From Prinia subflava (taxonomy: Eukaryota; Chordata; Aves; Passeriformes; Cisticolidae): a DNA stretch of 64,000 nt. The notes beneath the pieces are model-generated. The model was not told the DNA's origin. It did no database searches and saw only the letters and a program-made list of their open reading frames with translations. Where the stretch lies: NCBI RefSeq assembly GCF_021018805.1, contig NC_086266.1, positions 7,254,001-7,318,000 on the forward strand, read 5' to 3'. The position numbers and the translations under genes are program-made. Of this stretch, positions 12,766 through 23,962 are shown one piece after another; position 1 is the first letter of the stretch; the number at the start of each line of letters is the position of its first letter.

Positions 12766-13289
12766 TACACTGCGGGCATTCACTCCATGGTCAGGGATCA
12801 GAGGCAGTGTCCTCCTGGGCTCTGTGTGAGGCTGGCTGAGCCCCTTGGACAGACCCCAGACCCCCCTGTCCAGTCTCCAAACCCTCCAGGGTGGTCAGAG
12901 GGATGTCCTGGACTCCGACACTGGAGATCACAGCAGTGCTCAGGAGAGCTCGAGTGAGAAGAAGAGCCAGCAAAGCCCAAGAAATGGGGCTGAGTGTTGG
13001 TGTTACTGTAACAAACACTGGCCAAAGCAGTTTCTTCGGCTGTATTTTCACACCATGGAAAAGGTCCTGTAAAAGCCATAAGCAGACTGCTCCAGGCTCA
13101 GTAGGAGTTCAGCTCTGCTGAGCTACTTGCTCCTCTGAGCTGGGTCACCTCCACATGCACCCCCTGGTTTTCCCGGGATGCTGGGACCAGCCAGGCACTG
13201 TTCCACCTGCTGCAGGCTGCTCCTGTCCTCACAGCCACCCTCTCCCAGCAGAGGGGAGGACGGGCTGCAGGCTCCTCTCCTGCTCTGTC
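12766..13289. other. Sequence between two related LTRs, origin unclear
   Basis: About 520 bases between two minus-oriented LTR sequences. The minus strand has open frames of 86-93 codons, one with a hydrophobic stretch, but no family match. It could be a remnant of internal provirus sequence or ordinary DNA separating two insertions. Confidence 0.35.
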
Positions 13290-13295
13290 CCCCAG

Positions 13296-13617
13296 TGTCA
13301 CAGATGACACAAAAAAACCCCACACGAGGCCATGCTGGTGAGCAAAGCAGGAAAAGGGCCGAGTTTATTTACAAAACTTAATTTTATACGTTTCCTATGG
13401 GGCCTGTGGATTGGAAGATGGAATCCCACCTCTCAAACCACATTGGTCAAGCCAACTGTCAATCAACTTTCTCCTCTTACCTAAAAATATGTAAACAATG
13501 AAAGTTAGCAAAACATGGCCATTGTTTATAGTACAAACTGTGAGAAAGTAAAAATTCTGACTTCAATATGAAGAACATTACAGAAGGCTTAGAAAAGTCT
13601 TCAAAACCAGAATGACA
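13296..13617 (-). mobile_element. Solo LTR, 6-bp target duplication (ERVK-like)
   Basis: A 322-bp element reading TGTCATTC...CTGTGACA on the minus strand, with a perfect 5-bp terminal inverted repeat (TGTCA/TGACA). It is flanked by the direct repeat CCCCAG (13290-13295 and 13618-13623). Within it, on the minus strand, are a CCAAT box (about 13443-13447), a TATA-like GTATAAAATT (about 13380-13389) and AATAAA (13364-13369), in the right order for U3-R-U5. A 6-bp duplication is typical of class II (ERVK-type) elements. No internal viral sequence is attached, so it is a solo LTR. Confidence 0.8.
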
Positions 13618-13623
13618 CCCCAG

Positions 13624-16085
13624 TGCTGTCTCCGTTCCCCACCCTGGGCTCCCTGGGGACTGGGATTCCCCCACCGAGGAATGCCCTGGAAAACAGCAGC
13701 AGTGCTGGACAGGGGCTGCCTTTAACCCCAGAGCAGAACATTTAAAAGCAGAATCTCACAGCAGTGCCAATTAATGGAAAATAAAATTGCTCCAGGCCCC
13801 CAGGCATTGCTGAATTGGATCAGATCCCTCTGCAGTGTCACCTCTGTTGCTTGCCAGGGGGAATTGCCAGAACTGGGCAAGTTTTTGGGACTCCTTCCCC
13901 CATGGTCTCCCAGTCTTGTCCTTAAGGGTGGAGAGAAGCCAGCAGGGATCCTGCTGATCACCACAGAGACAGAAGGGTCAGCCAGACTTTCCTCCCATCT
14001 GGAAGTCTGTGCTGGATAATACCACATCACTGTAATCCTCATGCTATTAGATCCTTCTCTGCTAGGAAATGGGGATACCTGGAGCTGTCCTGATGAGTTC
14101 ACGGATGCCGCAGGTTCTCATGGTTTGGGACTGCTTGATCCTTATTTACCAACTGTCTCCATAACCATGTGCACAGGGAGGTGTTCACTTTTAAAGGAGA
14201 ACCTGTGGTGTAATATTTGACTTGCAGGAGCAGTTTTCAGATACTTGCCTGGAGAGCAAATCCATAAATCCAGCCTATTTTTAACGTACTGAGTACTTGT
14301 TTGCCACTCTTTACAGCAAGTCAGCTTTTCCCATCTCCACATGCCCCTCATCAATTTGGTTTCATTCCCGTTCTTCAAGGAGTGGTAATTTAGGCACAGA
14401 AAAGCTAATTGCCTCTTTCAGAATGTGGGAACTCCAGTTCTGAGTCCCCAGGATCCCATTGCCTGGCTACACAGCTAAAGGGATCAGTGCTAGGCTGGCT
14501 GAGGCTCCTGTGAAAGGGAAGGAATGACGTGTTGCTCCTCCTTCTCTTTCTCCTTTCACCTATATGGATTTAGCTGAAGGGCACTGCTATTTTATCAAAA
14601 CTTAGAGATTTACCTTTGAGCAACTGCCATAATTATTTCAAAAACATCTTTGATTGTCTAACTGCAGGTTGTTAAAGAATATTGCACAAACCATGTTGTG
14701 ACAGCTCCTTGGACTGAGCTCAGAAAAGAAGAGTTAATCTGTTATTATCATCATCTTTTGTTCCAAGGACTTGGCAGTTTGAGACATGCAAAAATGAAGA
14801 AAACTGATTGTCTGCAGCCTTTGCAGGGGAGTCAGATGTCTCATTCTGTACCAAGGGTGTGCAGAAGTGCTCGGTGACACCCTCTCACTGACAGACAGCA
14901 GGAGACACAGCTTGTATTATAGATTATAGCTTTTAATATTTTATCCATTGCTCTTGTGTAACTGCAACTTTTACATCTGTGATTTGTGGCTTTGGAGTTG
15001 GACATTTTATGGCTAAAGTTTGCTTTAGAGTAGAGTGCTGAGAAGCGTTTGTAGCTTTTGTTGTAGAGAGTAGAGGTTCTGCTAAACATTTACCAGGTAA
15101 TTCCTGAGGTAATTGGCTACAAAGATTTAAGGGATTTCTCAGTTGTACCGTTGAGAAACCAGCTTCTCTCAGTGCTCAGCCCTTCCACAGAGAGCTTTAC
15201 CAGATTTGCAGTTGCAGCTCAAACATTTGGCAGCTTCAAGAAGGGTTCCCAGTAATTCAGAGGAGTTTTTGATAGTATTTGTCTGATAAAAGTGGAATTC
15301 AAAGCCAGGACAAATTGGGAATTTCTGACTTCAGTGTTTTCTGCGTTAACATTAATTGATCTTTTGATGAGCTATCATAAGCATTTCTCTTTTTTTGCAT
15401 CTAAGAGTGCTCCTCACTGCACAGGCAGATGGCAACTCTCATTCCTCCTGCCAAAGAGCTCGAAGTCTAATAGATAGTCAGCCAAAAAGTGGGAGGGAAA
15501 AAAGGGAGAGAACAGAACCGATTGAGTATCACTTCTCAGACAGCAGGAGAGTTAGAGCAGAAGCATCACCTAAGAGCTGGATGGGAAGGACGTCACCAGC
15601 TTGAGGGGGTCCAGAGATAGTGCCAGCCCAGGGCAGAGCTCAGGCCTTCAAAGCTTTCAAATCAAATCCTCTTATATTGCCAAAGAAAGTCAAACAGAAA
15701 GAAATTATTTGTTTAAGGTTAAGGATAGTCAGTCTTTTCAACAGAAAATCCAATAGCAGCAGACTCTCTTCAGGATGGGATGGACTGCTGAGTCTCTGAG
15801 GTCAGTGAGGACACTGAGGGGTTTTACTCTGTGAGTGCATGGAACAGTCCCAGCTCAGGCTTTTATTCACCCATATTCCATCTCCAGAGGGAAAGTTATT
15901 CCCCCATGGTCACTGAGTGCTGTGAGCTCCCTCACACCTGGGCTACAAACCTGGGGAGATACTGGCACATCTAGAAATGCTCATGATGAGTTTCAGCTTT
16001 CATGTTTTCAGAGTCTGTGCTGCTTCGGTGCAGTTCTGAGCTCATATTAAGTACTAGTAAACTCTCTTCACAGAGAAGGGACACA
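13624..16085. other. Intergenic DNA, no gene seen
   Basis: Ordinary-looking DNA with short chance frames only. No clear repeat borders or exon signals. Confidence 0.45.
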
Positions 16086-16089
16086 AAAC

Positions 16090-16421
16090 AAATCTTTTCC
16101 TGCTGAGAACCAAGGACAACGTTCAGGCCCAGAAGCACAAACAAGGGTGGGCTGAAGGGAGGAACAAGGATGGGACCTCACAACCTGAAGCTGTAATTGG
16201 ACAATTAAACCCCAAAATGCAAATGGACCAAAATTTATAAAAACATAAAATCTCATGACTGGTCAGCCATTTTTGTGGCCATTCACATTTTGTGACCCTG
16301 GGTGTGGCCTGGTCAGGCTCCTGTCCTGCCCAAGGTGGATCCTGGAGACCTTTCAATAAATCTCTGCTTTATTCCCTGACTCTGTCCAGTCTTTGTTCCA
16401 CGTCAGCCTTCCAAGGCATCA
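16090..16421 (+). mobile_element. Solo LTR-like sequence, left border approximate
   Basis: Plus-strand LTR architecture: TATAAAAA at 16236-16243, AATAAA at 16355-16360 about 115 bases later, then a short U5 ending CCAAGGCATCA at 16421. The pattern of AATAAA-TCTCTGCTTTATTCC followed by TCTGTCCAGT and a CATCA end is that of avian endogenous-retrovirus LTRs. The left end and target duplication could not be fixed. Confidence 0.6.
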
Positions 16422-16429
16422 CTTATTCC

Positions 16430-17260
16430 TCACCTTCCTCTGGATTAACAGGTTATGTTTCCAGAGATAATGATTTCTAAATTTGTATGGGATGAGATGA
16501 ACACTCATCTGCATGAGAAATACTAAGTTTTATTATAGCAAGGGAGCAGAGCTGCATCATCTTCTTTCTACAGGTGGTCATGAAATATTTCTGGTTTCTA
16601 GAAAAACAAATTCTGGTCTCAAAGCAAAACAGAAGATTCCTGGTATTGGGCACAGCCTGGTTCTTCCTGGGGTCTGAGCTGGGTGAACATGAGCAAACAC
16701 TGACCCCAAAATGTTGTCAGCAGGAGGAGTCACTGTCTGCAAACAGTCCTTAGGCTGATGCTGGCCTACACCAGGCTGTCCCGGGGCTCAGATGAGGAGG
16801 GATCAAACTGCTCAAAGGATTAGCCCTGAACACTGATTTCAACCACAAAGTAAGTTTACCTGGTGATGAATAAGCTGAAGGCCTGGCTGGGTATTTTTTA
16901 ATCCTACTTTTTGAATAACACTAAAATGGATCTGACCTCTAACAAAGAAACAATGATTAAGCAAAGCCTGCAGCTTATTTTGATGGATATTTTTTTTCTA
17001 GAGCAAGATGCCTTCTTCTTGCATACTGAAACACCTTCCCACTTGGCATCTGTTATTCTTAGCACCAGTCCTGTTGATAGAAAAAATAACATAAAAATAA
17101 ACATGAGTAGAAAAGCCCCTCAATTTTCAGACTTGAAATGATTCAAAATTAATGTTTTAAAAATTTTAAGTCTCAAATTGATATAAAGTGAAATATAATC
17201 CACGAAAATCAAATTTTGATGCAAAATTGTTCTGATCAATTCTGAGTCTGAAGAGAAGAA
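16430..17260. other. Intergenic DNA, no gene seen
   Basis: AT-rich spacer between two LTR-like elements. Nothing recognisable. Confidence 0.45.
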
Positions 17261-17268
17261 CAAAGAAA

Positions 17269-17923
17269 TGTTATGAAGTTGATGCTTTGAGTTTGTTCCC
17301 TTTTGGCACCTTGATCCAGCAGAGCTCTGATGTTCCTGAAATCCTCTCCTGTGCCACCCCTCTCGGGCAGCCTGCTCAGCTCTGCAGGGAGAGCAGCAGT
17401 GGAGCTCTGTGGGATCTGTCTTCTCCTCAGGTCCAGACACACTCTGGCTCCTCAGGAGGAAGGTCTGCTCAGATCAGACACAAAGGGGATCAGACACAAA
17501 GGATCATTTGACCTTTCCTTGTTTATTCCTGCTTTTGCATGTACAACTTCTTTCATATTCATCAGAGATACTTTCTTTAAAATTAACGGCCAAAACTGTC
17601 TCATGAACCAAAAATTAGAGACAAAACTGTAGGGAAAAGAAAATCCATAATTGTGACTGGGTGTGTAAGAACATTGGGGAGTAAGGAAACAATCTTTTAC
17701 AGAGCTAACACTACTAAAGCTAATTAGATAAGGCTGATAAAGAGTTTTGAAAAGACGAACAAATTTAGAACAGTATGCAGCATGTCATATCAGAACCCAA
17801 GGAAATCAATCAGTTTCAACAGCAGTATAATAAATGAAAAGCATGACTTGAAATCAGCCAATTTCACAAATGAACACAGGTAGGAAATTTCAGAAATGGG
17901 GTCTGCAGTCCAACAGTGTAACA
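17269..17923 (-). mobile_element. Probable solo LTR, minus orientation
   Basis: On the minus strand the segment reads TGTTACACTG...CTTCATAACA, so its ends form a TGTTA/TAACA inverted repeat. The flanks AGAAA (17264-17268) and AGAAC (17924-17928) match at four of five bases. An AATAAA signal lies at 17522-17527 (minus strand) and a short duplicated AGACACAAAGG(A/G) motif lies at about 17476-17503. The imperfect duplication and long stretch after the signal leave the borders uncertain. Confidence 0.5.
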
Positions 17924-17928
17924 AGAAC

Positions 17929-18965
17929 TGGGAATACTTGGAGACTGAAGCTGTCCAACCCCAGACTGGGAATAAGAAGCGTGTTCTTACCAGAACAGAG
18001 TCTGGAGCTCTCTTCACTGCTGAGATTTTTTTGATTGGGTTTGGTTGAGTTGTTTAAATCAAGACAAAAGCCATACTGTATTTTACATAAGAATCAATTC
18101 TGGAACAACAACACCTGCAGGGTTTTTCCCATTCAGGCAATTTTCTTGGAGGCAGCAGCGTTTCCCTGCCTGTTTCCCGTGCAGAACATCCTCAGTGTTC
18201 ATCCCCTCACCTCCACACCTCTCCTGTTAACTCGGGAATGGTTCCAGAATGGAATCCAGCAGGAGCAGCACAGGCAGACTCTGTACCTAGTCCCAAATTA
18301 AAGCTTGATTAACTCGTTAACAGGATTATATGCAAGAGGCTGCACTCTGTGAACCAGTGATGTCCTTTTCAATCCCATGTCCCCAGCTCATGCAGCATGT
18401 GTCACAGTAATTGCCAAGTGCTTATGGAGGGCACAGAAATGCTTGTAAAAATAAACTTGGGCTGGCACACAGATTACATAATGGCAATGTCCATGTCAGG
18501 GGCTGTAAGGACCCGTGTCACTCATGACTCTGCTGCTTCAAAATCAGATGTCACAGCAGCAGAGCAGCACTTAGAGAAGCTCTGGGACACAAGGGGGAAT
18601 TGCCAGGAGCATTGTGCCTGAGGAACTCACCCTTGGTGCTTTACACAGTCTGACAAGGCCCAGACTCCCTTTTTTGGGGGGTTCCCAAGGGATTTGCCTT
18701 TCTTCTCCCCTGGGCAGCTTTGGAAGTGAGGGCCTGACTCCCATGGGTACTCACCACACGCACGAGGTTCTTCCTTACAGTGCCGGGAAGGGGTTCTGAG
18801 AGGAGCCAGTGGGGAGGTTCTGGCTGTGCTACAGCTCCTTTCTGCCTCTGGAGCTGAGCTGATGTGGCAGCCAAGCTGCTGAGAGGCCCCAGAAGGAAAT
18901 CTGTGGCTGGAGGGACACGGCAGTGGGGCTGTGTCACACTGATACTTCACACTGCAGGGACATGC
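17929..18965. other. Intergenic DNA, no gene seen
   Basis: No exon or element borders found. Short frames at 18614-18950 on both strands look like chance. Confidence 0.45.
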
Positions 18966-18970
18966 CCAGG

Positions 18971-19188
18971 TGTCTTGGTTTGGAAAGACAGGTCTCTGTC
19001 AGGGATAATTGGAGTTTCCCTTGGAATGGAGAATGTAAAACCCCCTCCCTTCAAATTATTATATTTTTGTAATTAGGAGATTTCAGGCAAAAATATGGGA
19101 ATAGGAATAACATTTAATATTCCTTTACTAGGAATAATAAAAATGCAAATGCAATAATACAAAAAACAAACAAACAAACAAACCCACC

Positions 19189-19220
<32 letters not shown>

Positions 19221-19808
19221 ACCAACAAAAAAACCCAACAACAACAACAAAAAAACACAAAATCAAAAAACCAACAAACAAGCAAACAAACAGAAGTCCC
19301 AGAAAACCCTGACGGAGTCAGGAACACAACCTGACACCCTGTTCAGGGTGTTGGAAGCAGCCCAAATAAATCCTCCTGCAGTGACAGATGTGGTTCTGTT
19401 GGAGCAGAGATGATCCTGCAGACAGGTTCAGTGCTGGTGAGATGGGTCCGCTCTTCCTCTGGGAATCCAGTGGCAAAGAGGAATGTCTGGGGTTGCTGTG
19501 TCCCCATTTTTATCTGGGTAGGAATGGTTGGCTCCTCCCCCTGGGTGTTCCATCTCCCAATGGATGATGGAATGTGTCAGTCACTGTGAGCCTCAATGGC
19601 CCATGAACAGAAGATATCCCCGAGGGTGGGCAGTGGTGACAGAGATCACAAACCCTGCCCCACCTGGTTTAACAGCTGGGCTGTGATCAGAAGGCATCCG
19701 CCCTCCTCCCCTGGAGTTACAAGAGAGAAAGGAAAAAGAAACCATCCCCAGCTGCTTTCTACAGATGAAACAGAATACACTTTTTTTTTGGTTACATAAC
19801 CTAAGGCA
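18971..19808 (+). mobile_element. LTR element A (TGTCTTGGTTTG family)
   Basis: An 838-bp element beginning TGTCTTGGTTTG and ending AACCTAAGGCA, flanked by a perfect 5-bp target duplication CCAGG (18966-18970 and 19809-19813). The 5' end and the inverted 3' end are near-complementary over about 12 bases, as expected of LTR ends. It shares long near-identical blocks with the element at 26380-27109 in the opposite orientation, and shorter homology with 39040-40217 and 43154-43763. The 5-bp duplication fits an ERVL- or ERV1-type element. An A-rich (ACAAA)-like tract at about 19158-19290 is a private expansion. Confidence 0.85.
19158..19292 (+). repeat. A-rich (CAAA)n-like tract inside LTR A
   Basis: Repeated CAAA/CAAAA units with CCAAC interruptions, about 130 bases. 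The equivalent region in the other three related LTRs is much shorter, so the tract expanded after or during insertion. Confidence 0.8.
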
Positions 19809-19813
19809 CCAGG

Positions 19814-22800
19814 GCATGGCATCCATGCAGGAACACAGCAGGAATGTTCATACCTGGATTGTTCCCAGTCCTGCAGAGGTGCCTGGGATCACTGCAGCTA
19901 GGGACACACAAGAGCCCCTGGGTGCAGCTGGGACTTACAGGAGGTGTCCTCCTCCTCTGGTTGTTCCTCCAGGATGCAGGTGGATGAGCCACAAACTCAG
20001 TGCACCTTTGCCCAGAAGATTGCTTGGTGGAAAAGCTTGGTTCAGACAGCAATATTGAGTTCATTTTGATTCCTCTGAAGGGAAATGAAGATGCTGAGGA
20101 AACAAAAAAAGCAAGGATTGAGTCTTGAGTCCACAAACTCTCCAGGAATGGCTGCATTCCCTCACACTTTCCAGGCCATCTGCAAATGCTACAAGAGGTG
20201 CAAACCCACTTGACTCACAGCTCCTCAAGGCTGAGATTAGGAGAAAGAAATCAGAATACCTGGATTTAAATCAGATAACCCTCTGCTGGTACCACTTACA
20301 CATGGCTGAGTAACTCAGCTGAGCAGAGCAGTCTGACCAGCAAAATCTGTTTTCAGCAGAGGTACATAGAGGTACCCTCATAAAGCCTTTCTTTGGAGTC
20401 ATGTTCCCAGTGGATCTGTGTGATGTTACTGTGGGTTGTGAATGTTGAATTCAGTGACAACAGAATGACTTTGGAAGAAATTCCAGTATCTCATCCAGAA
20501 GATGTGGATGTGGAAGAAGCTTCTTTATAGTTCCTTGGTAAAAAAACCAAAGCAAAACAAAAATTCCAAAACAAGCAATTCTCCCCCCTTAAACAAAACA
20601 AAATACACCCCACAAACGACGCAAATTTAAAAAAAAAAAAAAAAAAAAAAAGCGAAATCACAAAGCCAACTAACTTCTGGGAACATGACAGTACATCAGA
20701 GTACATTTTGAGAAAATTGGCTCTATTTTAGCTCAATATTAAGGAAAAGGGAGAAAATAAGTTACAGATTTCCAAAATTGCTTTTCATTATTCAGCTTCT
20801 GGCTGGCTTCACTCTTTCAGCATCTGTTGGTGGAGGGAGAGAGCACATTCAAGTCACAGATTTTAGACATTGTGTCTGCAGCTCATGGACAGCCTGACAC
20901 GGGCACACAGCAAGCAGCATTCACTCACTCATGTTCAGGTTTGAACTCCCACCGCCAAACAGTGAAGAAATTAAATTGTAGTGGAGAGAGACTCCTGATC
21001 TTTTTACCTTTTTTTTTTGGTTCATTGTTTGTCCTGAATGAGTGCTTGTTCAGATGACTCTTGTGTTCCCCTTCACCCTGATCACTCCACATTCCCAGCA
21101 CCATTTTGTTCCACCTAGTCTTCCTTTCATGCTTTTCTCTGCAGAACCTGAGTCATATTCCTTCTGAGCTTCTGCTTCCATGGAGTTTGCCAGCTCTAAG
21201 CCATCTTGGCCAACATCTTGTGCTTTTTCTCAATCTGTAGCTGTGCTGCTGCAGGGATGAGCAGCAGCCTAGATTTGAGACACAGTGTTCCTCCTTTTTC
21301 ATATTCCTCATTTCACAGTTTTTCTTGACCATCCAAAAGGCAGAGCTGCTCTTCATGCACAGCACAGAAAACAGCACCCACCTGTGCTCAGTGTTTGCCC
21401 TCGGTGCATGAGGGATCCCAGTGACTGATAGTGACAAGTCCCTGCATTCAAACACTTGATTTTCTGTCTCCTCTTCAAAGTCTGGCTGTAGAAATTGCAG
21501 TCACTAAATTGTTTGGGCATTACAGAGTTCAGAACTCACCCACAGCCTGAACCACATTTAAACACTGAATTCTGAAGAGGTCCCAGAGAGCCACAACTCT
21601 CAAAGTCACAACTTTGAGACAACAAAGAGGTGTTTTATTTCAGCACCTTCAATCCATGTTTACAGCAAACCCCAAATTTCATCTTTGTTTTTAGCTGAAA
21701 ACCAGCAGCACTGCAAAACTTACGCCTGGAGCACTGGATACATCTGAGACAGCTGAGATCTGGAGAAGTTTTTCTTACAGGGTCTAAAAGAGTTCAGTTG
21801 GGTCCAGGCTGTCTCTGCCTCTTTCCCCAAGCTGAATTCACCTGGCAGAGGGGCACAATCACAGTGTGAGACACAGCAGATCCACAGTGGGAAATGCAGG
21901 ACAAAAATATTGCTGGGTGTGTCCGTGCCACACAACAAAAGCTCTCAGCTGCTTTGTTTTCCAGTGTTTACTTATCCCTATTAAATGAGTTGCTTAAGCT
22001 TGGTTGGAACTTGGCCCAGTCAAATGCTGACCCTGCCTGCAAGAAATATTTTTCTCTATCAGCTACTTGAGCTAATTTTGGTCACTAATTTATGCATCTC
22101 TATACGTAATGGTATTGACATCATGTCTTTTGGAGAAACATTTGTTAAGGCTGACAATAGCAACTGCCAGATATGCTGTAGGTGGAGTTATTTGCAGTGT
22201 TTGCTGTCCTTTCTAGAGAAAGTAAGTTTTGTGCTTCTCCAGAGTAAAAGCTGTGTTAGTGACCTTCATTTAGAAACTACAGAGCAAGGACAGGAATACA
22301 ACAAAGAACACAATTCCCAAAGCACTAAATCCTAAGCCATTGGCCCAACTAGTAAATCCCCTTAAAAGAACAGAGATTCCAGAGGTTTGGAAAAGTGCTT
22401 AGTCCTCTCAGTGGAAGAGTAAACATAAACACCACAGTGGCAGTACATTGGATCATTTTATAGGTGAGAGGATTGAGCATTTGCATGACTTTTTTATCTG
22501 CTTCCTGAGCGTGTCTGAGTAAATTCTGTTCAATTCTGACATTTCTTCCTCTTCTCCACCCCCAATTCTCACATTTCATTTAACAACCTTGCCACGGTCA
22601 AATTTGTGCCTGCTAATCTGACTCCCTCCCTTGTGTGCCCCCACTTCCCCTTCAATTGCTGAAGAATGCCAACATCTTTTTCCATATTAAAACATAAACA
22701 TTTCCTTTTGAGCAACTGGCAGCCTGGTGCCAGAGATATTGCTCGGGTACAAACCCATGCATTTTCCTGTGCCACAGTGCTCAGCCCTGGGTAGTTTGAT

Positions 22801-23630
22801 GCTGGTTTAGGGGGGCACAGGGACTGGGCAGGCAGGACTGCTTTGATTGCAGGAGCTCCAGGAAAATTCTAAATCAAAGGATTTGAACCAAGTGATTCCC
22901 CCCAGCAGGCACTGCAGGAGACACAGACCTGACAGGCCAGGTTAGGAGAGGAGGTTGTTGGCAGTGAGCATCACTGGTTTATCATTTCTGTTTAAGTAAG
23001 AAATGCAGCACTGGGGTTCAAGGACTCACAGGCAGCCTCTCCTGGAACAGTGGACCTGCAGAGGTGTTCCTGGGGTGTGAAGGCCTAACCTAAAGAAGGC
23101 CTAACTGGCTTATTTTACACAGGTTAAACACAATCTGTGCTTCTGACTTAGTCACAGTGGCCTGCTCCAGGGAAATGAGTCCCTGGCCAAACAGCTGCCA
23201 AGGGGAGTTAGGGCTCCTGGATGAGGGAGGAAGAAATAAGGGGCTGCAGGCTTTTTGTAAAATCTTGTTTCATCCTCCAGCTTGAAATCCACGACCATTC
23301 CTCTGCTGCTGAATGAGGAATGCAGCTGAGCCCAGAGAACTATTCACAAATACAAAATCAGGGGTGTGGGGCAAAGCTTATCTGCCTCTCAAACACACCA
23401 CGGAGGTAAAGTGCATCCCCATGTGTGACAAGTGACGTTAGCTGGAACTAAATATAGAGCTGCCTGCTGCACACTGATGATATCTCCCAGGGTCAGCTGA
23501 GCTGCTCTGCCTAATTTTGGCCTCCTGGGTCTCTGGAGGTTGTTGTTAGCAAAAGGCAGCAGTGCTGTAGTGGGTGGAGCAGTTCCCTTCTTGGATGGTC
23601 AGCCAGAGGAGCCTGTGTGGGTCCTGTCCC
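19814..23630. other. Intergenic DNA, no gene seen
   Basis: Mostly unstructured. It holds a run of 23 A (20629-20651) without a recognisable retrocopy upstream, and a 9-bp-arm inverted repeat (TCTCAAAGT / ACTTTGAGA with a 4-base loop) at 21598-21619. Confidence 0.45.
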
Positions 23631-23636
23631 ACCTGC

Positions 23637-23962
23637 ACTTCTGCAGTGTCCACCCACAGCCATCTCCAGTTCTGCAGTGTCCATCCTCTCCCAGTTCTGC
23701 AGTGTCCATCCTCTCCCAGTTCTGCAGTGTCCATCCTCTCCCATTCCCAGTTCTGCAGTGTCCATCCTCTCCCATTCCCAGTTCTGCAGTGTCCATCCTC
23801 TCCCACCTCCAGTTCTGCAGTGTCCATCCTCTCCCATCTCCAGTTCTGCAGTGTCCATCCTCTCCCAGTTCTGCATTTCCATCCTCTCCCATCTCCAGTT
23901 CTGCAGTGTCCATCCTCTCCCACCTCCAGTTCTGCAGTGTCCATCCTCTTCCACCTCCTCTA
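23637..23962 (+). repeat. Minisatellite, alternating 25/31-bp units
   Basis: About ten copies of a unit containing GTTCTGCAGTGTCCATCC followed by CTCTCCCA, with or without an extra CATCTC-like six bases, so spacing alternates between 25 and 31 bases. The array is open in several frames on both strands (frames of 128-161 codons). These frames are products of the repeat and are not called as genes. Confidence 0.9.

Noticed and set aside
20629..20651. 23-A run as the tail of a processed pseudogene
   Set aside because: No recognisable gene sequence lies upstream and no target duplication was found.
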